64,000 bases of DNA from Arthrobacter sp. V1I9 (GCF_030817075.1 NZ_JAUSYU010000001.1:1984001-2048000), one strand, 5' to 3'. Positions 40,253-50,466 are shown, numbered from the stretch's first letter. Translations and numbers: made by a program. Notes: a model not told the origin generated them from the sequence alone.

Positions 40253-41032
40253 TCAGTCATTCTTGCGCCCCACGGCGAAAATCCTGCGGAAAGGGAACAC
40301 CGTTCCGTGCGGGCCCTGCGGGTAAGCCTGCCTCAGTGCGGCAGCGTATTCGGCCTCGAACTCTGCGCCGTCCTCAGGCGGCAGGACGGCCAGCACCGGC
40401 CGCAGGGCAGTGCCGCGGACCCACTCCAGGACGGGTTCCGGACCGGTGAGCACCTGCTGGTAGGTGGTCTCCCAGGCGTCCGCCGTGAAACCGGCGTCGA
40501 GCAGGATCCGGAGGTAGTCCGCGGGCTCACCCACCGACTCACCGCCCCGCAGCACTCCCTGCAGTGTGGGCGCCCACCGGGAGGACCCGGCCAACCCGCG
40601 CATCAGCGCATGGGACGGGGCATTGAAGTTGCCCGGAACCTGCAACGCAAACCATGAGCCGGGACGGAGCGCCGCCAACCAGGAGCGCATCATGTCCTGA
40701 TGGCCGGGGACCCACTGCAGGGCCGCGTTGCTCACCACCACCCCGGTCTCCTCCGAGGGCATCCACTCGGCAATGTCCATGAGGCCAAATCGCAGGAAGG
40801 GCGTTCCCTGGGCAACAGCCTCGGCTTTGGCAAGCATCTCGGCCGAGGAGTCCAGGCCCACAACATTGGCGCCGGGCCAGCGCTCGGCGAGGGTGGCTGT
40901 GAGGTTTCCCGGACCACAGCCCAGATCCACCACCTGCCCGGGCGACTCCGCGTGGACCCGGCCCGTCAGGTCGAAAAACGGCCGGTCGCGGTAATCGCCG
41001 AACTGGACGTATTTTGCCGGATCCCATTTCAT
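40253..41032 (-). CDS. SAM-dependent methyltransferase, trans-aconitate 2-methyltransferase-like
   Basis: A 259-residue class I methyltransferase. Motif I VVDLGCGPGNLT near 36-47, VGLDSSAEML after it, and VVSNAALQWVPGHQ as the motif IV/post region. The opening KWDPAKYVQFGDYRDRPFFDL matches trans-aconitate methyltransferases, which detoxify trans-aconitate. ATG 41032 has GGAGA 5 nt upstream, better than a GTG at 41044. Divergent from the helicase gene. Confidence 0.85.
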   Translation of the reverse strand: MKWDPAKYVQFGDYRDRPFFDLTGRVHAESPGQVVDLGCGPGNLTATLAERWPGANVVGLDSSAEMLAKAEAVAQGTPFLRFGLMDIAEWMPSEETGVVVSNAALQWVPGHQDMMRSWLAALRPGSWFALQVPGNFNAPSHALMRGLAGSSRWAPTLQGVLRGGESVGEPADYLRILLDAGFTADAWETTYQQVLTGPEPVLEWVRGTALRPVLAVLPPEDGAEFEAEYAAALRQAYPQGPHGTVFPFRRIFAVGRKND

Positions 41033-41113
41033 TGCTGTCTCCACGTTCTGGTTCTGTCACGGTACGGCGAAGCCTAACCCGCCGGCGGCGGAATTCCGGG
41101 CGCGTCCGGGCAC

Positions 41114-41119
41114 TAAGCT
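41114..41119 (+). promoter_or_regulatory. -10 box of the helicase gene (leaderless)
   Basis: TAAGCT ends 8 nt before the ATG at 41128. Confidence 0.5.
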
Positions 41120-41127
41120 GGAAATCA

Positions 41128-43674
41128 ATGAAACTCGTTGACCAGCTGCCCCTTCTGCCCGCCCGGGACCTGCCCGTTTCCGCCGTCGATCCCGACGCCC
41201 TGTACACCCGGTTCATTGAATGGACGGAAAGCCGGGGGCTGGAGCTGTACCCCGCCCAGGACGAAGCGATCATGGAGCTGGCAACCGGGGCCAACGTCAT
41301 CCTGGCCACCCCCACCGGGTCGGGGAAGTCCCTGGTTGCCATTGCAGCACACTTCCAGGCCATGGCCCAGGGCCGGCGCAGCTACTACACCGCACCCATC
41401 AAGGCGCTGGTGTCCGAAAAATTCTTTGCCCTCTGCGATATTTTCGGCGCGGAGAACGTGGGAATGATCACCGGCGATTCCGGTGTCAACCAGGACGCAC
41501 CCATCATCTGCTGCACGGCCGAGATCCTGGCCAACACTGCCCTCCGTGAAGGGGCAGCAGCGGAACTGGGTTCTGTGATCATGGACGAGTTCCACTTCTA
41601 CTCCGACCCGCAGCGCGGCTGGGCGTGGCAAGTGCCCCTGCTGGAGCTCCCCCAGGCCCAGTTCCTCCTGATGTCCGCCACACTGGGTGACGTCAGCAGG
41701 TTTGAAGAGGGCCTGACCGGCCTGACCGGACGCCCCACCACCACGGTGAGCTCGGCGGAACGGCCCATTCCGCTGCATTACTACTACCACGAGACCCCTG
41801 TGCACGAGACGCTTGAGGAGCTGCTCTCCACCAAGCAGGTGCCGGTTTATGTGGTGCACTTCAGCCAGATCGAAGCGATCGACCGCGCACAGACACTGAT
41901 GAGCATCAACGTCTGCACCCGCGAGGAGAAGGACAGGATCGCAGAGCTGATCGCCAACTTCCGTTTCGCCGCCGGTTTCGGCAAGACCCTCAACCGCCTG
42001 GTCCGCCATGGAATCGGGGTGCACCACGCCGGCATGCTTCCGAAGTATCGCCGCCTGGTGGAGCAGCTGGCACAGGCCGGGCTGCTGAAAGTGATCTGCG
42101 GTACGGACACCTTGGGGGTGGGCATCAACGTCCCCATCCGCACCGTGCTTCTGACCGCCCTGAGCAAGTACGACGGCGTCCGCACCCGGCAGCTGAACTC
42201 CCGTGAGTTCCACCAGATTGCCGGCCGCGCCGGGCGCGCAGGCTACGATACCGCCGGCACGGTGGTGGTCCAGGCCCCCGAGCACGTCACGGAAAACGTG
42301 AAGGCGATGGCCAAGGCCACCGCCAAGTTCGGTGACGACCAGAAGAAGCTGCGCCAGGTGGTGAAGAAAAAGCCGCCGGAGGGTTTTGTGTCGTGGGGCG
42401 AGCCCACCTTTAAGCGCCTGGTCGAATCAGTGCCGGAGCCGCTGACCTCCAGCTTCACCGTGACCCATGCGATGCTCATGAACCTGATGGAGAGGCCCGG
42501 CGACCCCTTCGCTGCCGCCCGGCGCCTCCTGACGGAAAACCATGAGACCCGGTCCTCGCAGCTACAGCTCATGAAGAAGGCGCTAGGCATCTATCGCGAG
42601 CTGCTGGCCGCCGAGGTGGTGGAGCGGATTCCGCCCGAACAGCAGGGACGGGACGGCCGCACTGTCCGCCTCACCGTGCACCTGCAGGCCAACTTCGCGC
42701 TCAACCAGCCGCTGTCCCCCTTCGCGCTGGCCGCACTGGAGCTCCTTGATCCGGAGTCGCCGTCGTACGCCCTGGACGTGGTGTCCGTGATCGAGGCAAC
42801 GCTGGAAAAGCCGCGCCAGATCCTCTCTGCGCAGCAGAAAAAAGCCCGCGGCGAAGCGATAGCGGCAATGAAGGCCGACGGCATCGAGTACGACCAGCGC
42901 ATGGCGATGCTGGAGGAAGTCACGTACCCGCAGCCCCTTGGTGAAATCCTCGGCGAAGCGTTCGAGGTGTACCGCAAGGCTGCCCCCTGGGTGGGCGATT
43001 TCGAACTGGCGCCAAAGTCAGTGGTGCGGGACATGTACGAGCGCGCCATGAACTTCGGCGAATTCGTCCAGTTCTATGGCCTTGCCCGCTCCGAAGGCAT
43101 CGTCCTGCGGTACCTGGCGGATGCCTTCAAGGCGCTGCGGCAAACGGTGCCGCAGGACATGCTGCGCGAAGACCTGGAGGATCTTATTGCCTGGCTGGGT
43201 GAACTGGTGCGGCAGGTCGACTCCAGCCTGCTCGATGAGTGGGAGGAGCTCACGTCTGGCGCCGCACCCACCCCGCACGACGCACCGCCGCCTCCTCCGC
43301 CGTCGCTCACGTCAAACATCCGCGCCTTCCGGGTGATGGTGCGCAACGAGATGTTCCGGCGGGTGGAACTGTTCGCGGACGAGGACGCTGCAGCCCTGGG
43401 CGAACTCGACGGCGGCGCCGGCTGGGACGCCGACCGCTGGGAAGACATCCTTGACGACTACTTCGACGAGCACAACGACATCGGCACCGGCCCGGACGCC
43501 CGCGGCCCTGGTCTGCTCATCATTACCGAGGAACCCGGCGTGTGGAAGGTCCGGCAGGTTTTTGACGACCCCGCCCGGAACCACGATTGGGGCATCTCTG
43601 CCGAGGTGGACCTGGAGGCCTCGGATGAAACCGGAACTGCAGTCCTGCGGGTGACGGACGTCAACCGGTTCTGA
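41128..43674 (+). CDS. Ski2-like DEAD/DEAH-box helicase with a DUF3516-type C-terminus
   Basis: An 848-residue helicase. Walker A ATPTGSGKSLVA near 55-66, DEFH box MDEFHFYSD, motif III LMSATLGD, then VHHAGMLPKYRRL and a motif VI region HQIAGRAGRAGYD. The C-terminal half (from about 430) carries no other recognisable nuclease or zinc domain and looks like the DUF3516 extension found with these helicases; a proline run (PPPPPPSL) splits it near 730. An RNA-processing role is inferred from the Ski2 resemblance. ATG 41128 is set by the -10 8 nt upstream. Confidence 0.88.
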   Translation: MKLVDQLPLLPARDLPVSAVDPDALYTRFIEWTESRGLELYPAQDEAIMELATGANVILATPTGSGKSLVAIAAHFQAMAQGRRSYYTAPIKALVSEKFFALCDIFGAENVGMITGDSGVNQDAPIICCTAEILANTALREGAAAELGSVIMDEFHFYSDPQRGWAWQVPLLELPQAQFLLMSATLGDVSRFEEGLTGLTGRPTTTVSSAERPIPLHYYYHETPVHETLEELLSTKQVPVYVVHFSQIEAIDRAQTLMSINVCTREEKDRIAELIANFRFAAGFGKTLNRLVRHGIGVHHAGMLPKYRRLVEQLAQAGLLKVICGTDTLGVGINVPIRTVLLTALSKYDGVRTRQLNSREFHQIAGRAGRAGYDTAGTVVVQAPEHVTENVKAMAKATAKFGDDQKKLRQVVKKKPPEGFVSWGEPTFKRLVESVPEPLTSSFTVTHAMLMNLMERPGDPFAAARRLLTENHETRSSQLQLMKKALGIYRELLAAEVVERIPPEQQGRDGRTVRLTVHLQANFALNQPLSPFALAALELLDPESPSYALDVVSVIEATLEKPRQILSAQQKKARGEAIAAMKADGIEYDQRMAMLEEVTYPQPLGEILGEAFEVYRKAAPWVGDFELAPKSVVRDMYERAMNFGEFVQFYGLARSEGIVLRYLADAFKALRQTVPQDMLREDLEDLIAWLGELVRQVDSSLLDEWEELTSGAAPTPHDAPPPPPPSLTSNIRAFRVMVRNEMFRRVELFADEDAAALGELDGGAGWDADRWEDILDDYFDEHNDIGTGPDARGPGLLIITEEPGVWKVRQVFDDPARNHDWGISAEVDLEASDETGTAVLRVTDVNRF

Positions 43675-43773
43675 CCGGCAGAAGTGTGCAGGCCATCGGG
43701 TGGCGCCGCACTGTAGGGAGCGCCCCGGAGAACGCCTGGGGGACCGCTGACTGCAGGGCGGCGGTCCCGGCGG

Positions 43774-43779
43774 TAAGCT
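43774..43779 (+). promoter_or_regulatory. -10 box of the acetyltransferase gene (leaderless)
   Basis: TAAGCT ends 6 nt before the ATG at 43786. Confidence 0.5.
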
Positions 43780-43785
43780 CGGACA

Positions 43786-44286
43786 ATGAGTGTAATCCGC
43801 CCGGCAACCCCGCAAGACGTCCCCGCGATCCTCCGCATGATCCACGAACTGGCGCACTACGAGAAGGAACCGGACGCAGTCCGGAACACCCCGGAGATGC
43901 TGGAGGAGGTGCTGTTCAGCAGCAACCCGCGGGTCTTCGCGGCCATGGCCGAGAACGAGCACGGCGAAGTCCGTGGCTTTGCCCTCTGGTTCCTGAACTA
44001 CTCAACGTGGGAAGGTGTCCACGGGATCTACCTGGAGGACCTCTACGTCAGCCCGGAAGCGCGCGGCGAAGGGCACGGCAAGGCGCTGCTGCAGCACCTT
44101 GCCGGGATCGCCGTCGGCAACGGCTACGCCAGGGTGGAGTGGAGCGTGCTGGACTGGAACGAGCCGTCCATCAACTTCTACCGCCGCCTGGGCGCCCGTC
44201 CCATGGACGGCTGGTCCACCTTCCGGCTCACCGGCGATGCCCTCGAGCAGTTCGCCGGTGCTGTGCCGGCCGCGGCCAATGGCTGA
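43786..44286 (+). CDS. GNAT acetyltransferase, spermidine/thialysine acetyltransferase-like
   Basis: A 166-residue GNAT protein. The opening IRPATPQDVPAILRMIHELAHYEK, the beta4 LEDLYVSPEARGEGHGKALL with the acetyl-CoA loop, and WNEPSINFYRRLGARPMDGW match the SSAT1/SSAT2 group, which acetylates diamines or thialysine. The substrate is inferred. It overlaps the peptidase gene downstream by 8 nt. Confidence 0.88.
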   Translation: MSVIRPATPQDVPAILRMIHELAHYEKEPDAVRNTPEMLEEVLFSSNPRVFAAMAENEHGEVRGFALWFLNYSTWEGVHGIYLEDLYVSPEARGEGHGKALLQHLAGIAVGNGYARVEWSVLDWNEPSINFYRRLGARPMDGWSTFRLTGDALEQFAGAVPAAANG

Positions 44287-45619
44287 CGTGCAGATAGCCG
44301 CCGCGCGCGGGCAGGTGCGGCACGAGGTCCGCGCCCGGCATGAATTCCGCGGCATGCGCACCGTCGAGCACTTCTTCACGGTGCCTTTCGACCACTTTTC
44401 CAACGACCCTGAAACCATAACCGTCTTCGCCCGCGAGTACGTCTCGGCCTCCCACAGTGAGGAAGACGCCGCCAGGCTGCCCTGGTTGCTGTTCCTGCAG
44501 GGCGGCCCGGGCGGCCGCGGCAACAGGTTCGGTTCGCTGGGCGGCTGGAGCAAGGCCGCTGCCAAGGATTTCCGGATCCTGATGCTGGACCAGCGGGGCA
44601 CCGGGCTGTCTACCGCCCTTGACCGGAACACCCTGCCTTTGCGCGGCACGGCGAAGGAACAGGCGGCCTATCTGGAGCATTTCAGGGCTGATTCAATCGT
44701 CGCAGACGCCGAACTGATCAGGAATGCGCTGGGTTCACCGCCCTGGAGTATATACGGGCAGAGCTACGGTGGCTTTTGCGCGCTCACCTACCTTTCGTTT
44801 GCCCCCGAAGGCCTTTGCGAGGCGTTCATCACCGGCGGCCTCCCCCCGCTGACCTGCCCGGCTGACGACGTATACCGTGCCACCTTCCAGCGCGTGGCCG
44901 CACGGAACGCCGAATACTTTAGCTGGTATCCCGAGGACCGGTCCGCTGTAGACCGGATCGCGCGCCATCTGCGGAGCACCCCGGAGTTCCTGCCCGACGG
45001 CGGTCCCCTCACTGTGGAGCGCTTCCAGATGGCGGGTGCCTTCCTGGGCGGCAACACCCGGGTGGACAGCCTGCACTACCTGCTGGAGGACGCGTTCACG
45101 GAGACCGCCGGCGGCAGCAGGCTTTCAGATCCCTTCCTCGAACAGATGCAAGGGATAGTGTCCCGCCGCTCCAACCCGTTGTACGCCCTGATGCACGAGT
45201 CCATCTACGGCCAGGGTGAAGCCACGGACTGGTCTGCCTGGCGGGTACTGCGTGAGTATCCGGAGTTCGGGCCGGACGCGGACCCGCTGCTGCTCACCGG
45301 CGAAATGGTCTACCCGTGGTACTTCGACCAGGACCCCGCCCTGCGCCCCCTGCGCGAGGTGGCGGAGCGGCTGGCAACAAAATCAGACTGGAAACCGCTC
45401 TACGACGTTCACCGGCTGGCCGTCAACACTGTGCCCGTGGCCGCCGCCGTCTACTCGGACGACATCTACGTGGACCGGAACCTATCCTTGGAGACGGCCT
45501 CAGCCGTCCGCGGGCTGCAGGTCTGGGAGACCGCGGATTTCCATCACGACGGTATCGCCGACGACGGCGAGGGCATCTTCACCCGCCTGCTCGGCATGGC
45601 CCGCTCCGCCCGCAGCTAA
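44279..45619 (+). CDS. proline iminopeptidase-family alpha/beta hydrolase
   Basis: A 446-residue S33-type peptidase removing N-terminal proline or similar residues. Oxyanion motif LQGGPGGRG near 76-84, nucleophile Ser in YGQSYGGFC, Asp in the YSDDIYVD region and His in DFHHDGIAD. It resembles the large actinobacterial prolyl aminopeptidases rather than the 310-residue bacterial Pip. The ATG at 44279 lies inside the end of the acetyltransferase gene, so coupled translation is likely. Confidence 0.9.
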   Translation: MADVQIAAARGQVRHEVRARHEFRGMRTVEHFFTVPFDHFSNDPETITVFAREYVSASHSEEDAARLPWLLFLQGGPGGRGNRFGSLGGWSKAAAKDFRILMLDQRGTGLSTALDRNTLPLRGTAKEQAAYLEHFRADSIVADAELIRNALGSPPWSIYGQSYGGFCALTYLSFAPEGLCEAFITGGLPPLTCPADDVYRATFQRVAARNAEYFSWYPEDRSAVDRIARHLRSTPEFLPDGGPLTVERFQMAGAFLGGNTRVDSLHYLLEDAFTETAGGSRLSDPFLEQMQGIVSRRSNPLYALMHESIYGQGEATDWSAWRVLREYPEFGPDADPLLLTGEMVYPWYFDQDPALRPLREVAERLATKSDWKPLYDVHRLAVNTVPVAAAVYSDDIYVDRNLSLETASAVRGLQVWETADFHHDGIADDGEGIFTRLLGMARSARS

Positions 45620-45656
45620 CCTGCAGCGCCGGCTGGTCTACGGAGGCAGTTGGCCC

Positions 45657-47027
45657 CTACGGCGCCGCGGTTCCCCGCCGGCGCGCCACCACTGTGACGG
45701 CGGCCACCGCGAGGACAGCCACCCCCACCAGGGCTCCCGCCATGTTCAGCCCCAGGTAGCCGGCCTGGCTCAGGACCAGGCCGGAGGTGGCCCCGCCCAC
45801 CGCGCCGGCGATCCCCATCAGCATGTCTGAGACGCCCTGGACGACCACCCGGGAATCCTGGCCGACGCTCTCGGCCAGGAGGGTGGAGCCGGAGATGGTG
45901 GACGCCGACCAGCCCATGCCCAGCAGGACCAGCCCCACAGCGACGGCGGTGGTGGAGTCCTGGCCGAACCCGGCCACTGCGACGGCGGTGATCAGCAGGC
46001 CTAAGCCGATCATGATGGTTTCAATCCTGCCCGCCTTGTCCGTCAACCAACCCATCACCGGCGACAGCGCGAACATGCCCGCAATGTGCAAGGAAATGGT
46101 AAAACCGATGATCACCAGGACGTCCCCCGACGCCGTGTGCCCGGCATGCGACGCGGCCGGCCCTTCCACAAGGTGCTGCAGGTGAAGCGGCGTCATGGAC
46201 ATAACGCCCACCATCACAGCGTGGGCCCCGACGACGGCGGCCACGGCGAGCAGTGCCATCCGTGAGCTGCGGATGGCCCGCATCCCCCGCGCCAAGGATC
46301 CGCCCGCCGGCGTCGCAGGGGCCCGTGCCAAGGGTGTCTGTGGTGAGGGCGCTTGCCGGGCGGAGTGCTCCGGGGCGGGAGGCGCGACGGATGCGAGGCT
46401 GCGCGCGAGCAGGAGGGGGTCGGGCCGCAGGCCGGCGAAGAGCAGCACAGTGGCCACGAGGAGACCTGCCCCGGAGATGACGAACGGCCCGGCGACGGGC
46501 GGCAGTCCGAGTGCCTCGCCCACCACGGTTCCGGGCTGGATCAGATTGGGGCCGGCCACAGCGCCGACGGTCACAGCCCAGACGACGGCCGAGAGGGCAC
46601 GGCCACGGTGCTCGGCATCAGCGAGATCGACGGCGGCGAAACGCGCCTGCAGGCTCGCGGCCGTCCCTACCCCGATACCGGCTGCGCCGAGCACGAGCAG
46701 GACAAACACGCCCCAGACCACCGACAGCACCATCAACAGAGTGCCCAGCAGGGCGGCCGAAAGCCCCGCGACCTGGCCTATCCGGCGTCCCCGGCGGTCG
46801 GCAAGGGCGGCGAGGGGCAAGGCAGCCAGCGCGGCGCCCAACGTCATGACCGTGGCCACCGCACCCGCCCAGGCACTTGATCCGGAGAGCTCCACGGCAA
46901 GGATGGATCCGATGGAAACAGTTGCCCCGGTTCCGATTCCGCCGAACACCTGGGCCGCACTCAGCAGCACCACGGTGCGCCGTTGCACCTGGCGCACTCC
47001 GCTTTCCGTCATCAAAGTGCCGGCCAT
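45657..47027 (-). CDS. MFS transporter
   Basis: A 456-residue major facilitator with about twelve hydrophobic helices. The loop between helices 2 and 3 has LADRRGRRIG, the classic MFS motif, and helix 8-9 has GWLTDKAGRIE. A central linker of about 40 residues is rich in Ala/Pro. Likely an exporter, but no substrate can be named. ATG 47027 is preceded 6 nt upstream by TATGCT. It is convergent with the peptidase gene. Confidence 0.9.
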   Translation of the reverse strand: MAGTLMTESGVRQVQRRTVVLLSAAQVFGGIGTGATVSIGSILAVELSGSSAWAGAVATVMTLGAALAALPLAALADRRGRRIGQVAGLSAALLGTLLMVLSVVWGVFVLLVLGAAGIGVGTAASLQARFAAVDLADAEHRGRALSAVVWAVTVGAVAGPNLIQPGTVVGEALGLPPVAGPFVISGAGLLVATVLLFAGLRPDPLLLARSLASVAPPAPEHSARQAPSPQTPLARAPATPAGGSLARGMRAIRSSRMALLAVAAVVGAHAVMVGVMSMTPLHLQHLVEGPAASHAGHTASGDVLVIIGFTISLHIAGMFALSPVMGWLTDKAGRIETIMIGLGLLITAVAVAGFGQDSTTAVAVGLVLLGMGWSASTISGSTLLAESVGQDSRVVVQGVSDMLMGIAGAVGGATSGLVLSQAGYLGLNMAGALVGVAVLAVAAVTVVARRRGTAAP

Positions 47028-47033
47028 GATCAG

Positions 47034-47039
47034 AGCATA
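47034..47039 (-). promoter_or_regulatory. -10 box of the MFS gene (leaderless)
   Basis: TATGCT on the minus strand ends 6 nt before the ATG at 47027. Confidence 0.5.
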
Positions 47040-47052
47040 GTCCTCGCCGTCC

Positions 47053-47067
47053 GGCTCTTAAAGAGCC
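47053..47067. promoter_or_regulatory. operator-like palindrome upstream of the MFS gene
   Basis: A perfect 7-bp inverted repeat, GGCTCTT-A-AAGAGCC, centred where the -35 of the MFS promoter would be. No regulator gene is adjacent. Confidence 0.4.
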
Positions 47068-47078
47068 ACTTTAAACCC

Positions 47079-47111
47079 GGCAATCCCGGCCGCAGGGCGG
47101 CCGGGATTGCC
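47079..47111 (-). terminator. terminator after the terC gene
   Basis: A perfect 14-bp stem (47079-47092 with 47098-47111) and a 5-nt loop, 21 nt beyond the TerC stop. Confidence 0.85.
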
Positions 47112-47132
47112 CGTGTGCAAAAACGGAAGGAA

Positions 47133-48161
47133 CTAGTCGACGTCGCTGTGGCTCTTCCGGACGTCTTCCTCGAGGCGCGGGTCCAGGTGTGCTTCCTTTG
47201 CCTTGGAGCTGAGGAGGCTGGCAACCACCGCGATGATGATGGTGCCCACGATGACCGCCAGGGACACAAACGTGGGGATCTCGGGAGCCCACTCGATGTG
47301 CTGGCCGCCATTGATGAACGGCAGTTCGTTGACGTGCATGGCGTGCAGCACCAGCTTGACGCCGATGAACGCCAGGATGAAGGACAGCGCGTGCTTCAGG
47401 TAGATCAGGCGGTTCATGAGGCCACCCAGCAGGAAGTACAGCTGGCGCAGGCCCATCAGCGCGAACAGGTTCGCCGTGAAGACAATGAAGGGGCTCTGGG
47501 TCAGGCCGAAGATCGCAGGGATGGAGTCGACGGCGAAGAGCAGATCCGTGAGGCCGATGGTGATGAACACGATCAGCATGGGGGTGAAGACCTTCTTGCC
47601 GTCCACCGTGGTGCGCAGCTTGCCGCCGTCGAACTTCTCCGACATGGGGATGACCTTGCGGATCTGGGCGATCAGCGGGTTCTCGCGGTCTTCTTCGTCC
47701 TCGCCTTCATCCTGAACCTGCTTCCAGGCGGTCCAGAGCAGGAAAGCGCCGAAGATGTAGAACACCCAGCTGAACTGTTCGATCACAATGGCGCCGAGAA
47801 GGATGAAGATGCCGCGCAGGATCAGGGCGATGATGATGCCCACCATCAGCACTTCCTGCTGGTACTTCCGGGGTACGGAGAACCTGGCCATGATGATGAT
47901 GAAGACAAACAGGTTGTCGATGCTGAGGCTATATTCCGTTACCCAGCCGGCGACGAACTGTCCGCCGTATTCAGGGCCGGTGAAGGCGAACATGGCGCCG
48001 GCGAACACCAGGGCGAGGCTGACGTAGAACGCCACCCAGAGGCCTGCCTCCTTCATGGAGGGTTCGTGCGGGCGGCGAACCACCAGGAGAAGGTCGATCA
48101 GGAGGATCAGGCCGAGGACGACTAACGAGCCGACCTCGAACCACACGGGTAATTCGAGCAC
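47133..48161 (-). CDS. TerC/Alx-family membrane protein
   Basis: A 342-residue membrane protein with about eight or nine helices. Acidic helix motifs EYSLSIDNLFVFIIIMARF and TDLLFAVDSIPAIFG are diagnostic; TerC/Alx proteins are linked to Mn2+ export, metal loading of secreted enzymes, or tellurite resistance. A charged cytoplasmic insert QDEGEDEEDRE follows the fourth helix. GTG 48161 has GAAAGG 8 nt upstream. Some TerC genes have a metal-sensing leader, but none was recognised in the 202 bp upstream. Confidence 0.92.
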   Translation of the reverse strand: MLELPVWFEVGSLVVLGLILLIDLLLVVRRPHEPSMKEAGLWVAFYVSLALVFAGAMFAFTGPEYGGQFVAGWVTEYSLSIDNLFVFIIIMARFSVPRKYQQEVLMVGIIIALILRGIFILLGAIVIEQFSWVFYIFGAFLLWTAWKQVQDEGEDEEDRENPLIAQIRKVIPMSEKFDGGKLRTTVDGKKVFTPMLIVFITIGLTDLLFAVDSIPAIFGLTQSPFIVFTANLFALMGLRQLYFLLGGLMNRLIYLKHALSFILAFIGVKLVLHAMHVNELPFINGGQHIEWAPEIPTFVSLAVIVGTIIIAVVASLLSSKAKEAHLDPRLEEDVRKSHSDVD

Positions 48162-48363
48162 AGGGCAGCCTTTCGCAGGTACAGAGATGCAGTGTAAGTC
48201 TCTCCGGCCTGCCTGTGCACTTGGTGCTGATGTGGCGGCCCGCTACGCCCGGCGGGGCAACTATGCCCTGCGTGTTGACGATCGTAGCGCTTGGGATACT
48301 CCCCTACGTGGCATTAACTGTACCGCAGGCCGCTGCCCTGACCATTCAGCGTTGACGATTGTG

Positions 48364-50460
48364 TCAGGCGTGCCCGGCTGCCTGCATCTGGCGCAGTTCC
48401 TTCTTCAGTTCGCTGACCTCATCCCTGATCCGCGCTGCCACCTCAAACTGCAGCTCGGCTGCGGCCCCGTGCATCTGCTCCGTGAGCTGTTCGATCAGGC
48501 CCACCAGGTCCTCGGCGGGTGCGGCTGCGAGGCCGTCGGAGCGGATCTGGGCAGCACCCTTCGCCGCGGACTTGCGCTTGCCGCCCTTGGCCAGGCGGTT
48601 GTTGCTGAGCAGTTCCTGGGTGTCAGCGTCTTCCTTGGCCAGCTGGTCTGTGATGTCGGCGATCTTCTTCCGCAGCGGCTGCGGATCGATGCCCCTCTCC
48701 GTGTTGTAGGCGACCTGGATGGCGCGCCGGCGGTTGGTCTCGTCGATGGCGTGCGCCATGGAGTCCGTGATGCGGTCCGCGTACATGTGCACCTGGCCGG
48801 AGACGTTGCGGGCGGCGCGGCCTATGGTCTGGATGAGCGAAGTAGAGGACCGCAGGAAGCCTTCCTTGTCCGCGTCCAGGATGCTCACCAGGGAGACCTC
48901 CGGCAGGTCCAGGCCTTCGCGGAGCAGGTTGATGCCGACCAGGACGTCGAATGTGCCCATCCGGAGCTCGCGGAGCAGCTCCACGCGGCGCAGGGTGTCC
49001 ACATCTGAGTGCAGGTACTCCACCTTCACGCCATGGCCCAGCAAGTAGTCAGTGAGGTCCTCCGCCATCCGCTTGGTGAGCGTGGTGACCAGGACCCGCT
49101 CATTCTTGTCGGTGCGCGTTTTGATTTCACCCAGCAGGTCATCGATCTGGCCCTTGGTGGGCTTGACCACCACCTCGGGGTCGATCAGTCCGGTGGGCCG
49201 GATGATCTGCTGGACCGTACCGTCCGCTTTGCCCAGCTCGTACTTGCCGGGAGTCGCGGAAAGGTAGACCGTCTGGCCCACCCGCTGGAGGAATTCATCC
49301 CACTTGAGCGGACGGTTGTCCATGGCGGACGGCAGGCGGAAGCCGAAGTCCACGAGGTTCCGTTTGCGGGACATGTCGCCTTCATACATGGCACCGATCT
49401 GGGGGATGGTCACGTGGGACTCATCCACCACCAGCAGGAAGTCGTCCGGGAAGTAGTCAAGGAGGCAGTGCGGAGCGGTACCGGGGGCACGGCCGTCAAT
49501 GTGCGATGAGTAGTTCTCGATGCCGTTGCAGAAGCCCATCTGCTGCATCATCTCGAGATCGTACGTGGTGCGCATCCGCAGCCGCTGAGCCTCGACGAGC
49601 TTGTTCTGGCTTTCCAGGACCTTCAGCCGGTCGGCGAGTTCGTCTTCAATCCGCTTGATGGCCTTGGCCATCCGCTCAGGCCCTGCCACATAGTGCGAAG
49701 CGGGGAAGACGTACATCTCCTCTTCATCCCGGATCACTTCGCCGGTCAGCGGGTGCAACGTGTGGATGTTCTCGATCTCATCTCCAAAAAACTCGATCCG
49801 GATGGCCAGTTCCTCGTACATGGGGATGATTTCCACGGTGTCGCCGCGGACCCGGAAGGTGCCGCGGTGGAAGTCCATGTCGTTGCGGGCGTACTGCATG
49901 GCGACAAATTTCCGGAGCAGATGGTCACGGTTCATTTCCGCCCCCTTGCGGAGGGTCACCATGCCGGCGATGTATTCCTCCGGGGTACCCAGGCCATAAA
50001 TGCAGGACACGGTAGCCACCACAATGACGTCGCGGCGGGTCAGCAGGGCGTTGGTGGCGGAGTGGCGGAGCCTCTCCACTTCCTCGTTGATGGAGGAGTC
50101 CTTCTCGATGAACGTGTCCGTCTGCGCCACGTAGGCTTCGGGCTGGTAGTAGTCGTAGTACGAGACGAAGTACTCCACCGCGTTGTTGGGCAGCAGTTCA
50201 CGGAATTCGTTAGCCAGCTGCGCTGCGAGGGTCTTGTTCTGGACCATCACCAGGGTTGGGCGCTGGACCTGTTCGATCAGCCACGCCGTGGTGGCGCTCT
50301 TGCCCGTACCGGTGGCGCCGAGCAGCACCACGTCCTTCTCGCCGTTCTTGATACGCTCCGTCAGTTCGGCAATGGCGGCAGGCTGGTCGCCGGCCGGTTT
50401 AAACTCGCTGATGACCTCGAAGGGCGCTACAACACGGTTGACTTCCTGCGCAAGGCTCAT
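48364..50460 (-). CDS. uvrB: excinuclease ABC subunit UvrB
   Basis: A 698-residue UvrB helicase that verifies DNA damage. Walker [12 protein letters not shown] near 45-55, beta-hairpin [15 protein letters not shown] box VVDESHVTI, motif [11 protein letters not shown], and the C-terminal UVR helices binding UvrC. Length is normal. ATG 50460 has TAAATT 6 nt upstream. Single gene with coaE just upstream on the same strand (97 nt apart). Confidence 0.97.
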   Translation of the reverse strand: MSLAQEVNRVVAPFEVISEFKPAGDQPAAIAELTERIKNGEKDVVLLGATGTGKSATTAWLIEQVQRPTLVMVQNKTLAAQLANEFRELLPNNAVEYFVSYYDYYQPEAYVAQTDTFIEKDSSINEEVERLRHSATNALLTRRDVIVVATVSCIYGLGTPEEYIAGMVTLRKGAEMNRDHLLRKFVAMQYARNDMDFHRGTFRVRGDTVEIIPMYEELAIRIEFFGDEIENIHTLHPLTGEVIRDEEEMYVFPASHYVAGPERMAKAIKRIEDELADRLKVLESQNKLVEAQRLRMRTTYDLEMMQQMGFCNGIENYSSHIDGRAPGTAPHCLLDYFPDDFLLVVDESHVTIPQIGAMYEGDMSRKRNLVDFGFRLPSAMDNRPLKWDEFLQRVGQTVYLSATPGKYELGKADGTVQQIIRPTGLIDPEVVVKPTKGQIDDLLGEIKTRTDKNERVLVTTLTKRMAEDLTDYLLGHGVKVEYLHSDVDTLRRVELLRELRMGTFDVLVGINLLREGLDLPEVSLVSILDADKEGFLRSSTSLIQTIGRAARNVSGQVHMYADRITDSMAHAIDETNRRRAIQVAYNTERGIDPQPLRKKIADITDQLAKEDADTQELLSNNRLAKGGKRKSAAKGAAQIRSDGLAAAPAEDLVGLIEQLTEQMHGAAAELQFEVAARIRDEVSELKKELRQMQAAGHA

Positions 50461-50466
50461 GGTTCT

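Noticed and set aside
48162..48363. Metal-sensing (yybP-ykoY) riboswitch in front of the terC gene
   Set aside because: The expected paired stems and conserved loop sequences could not be traced in the 202 bp.
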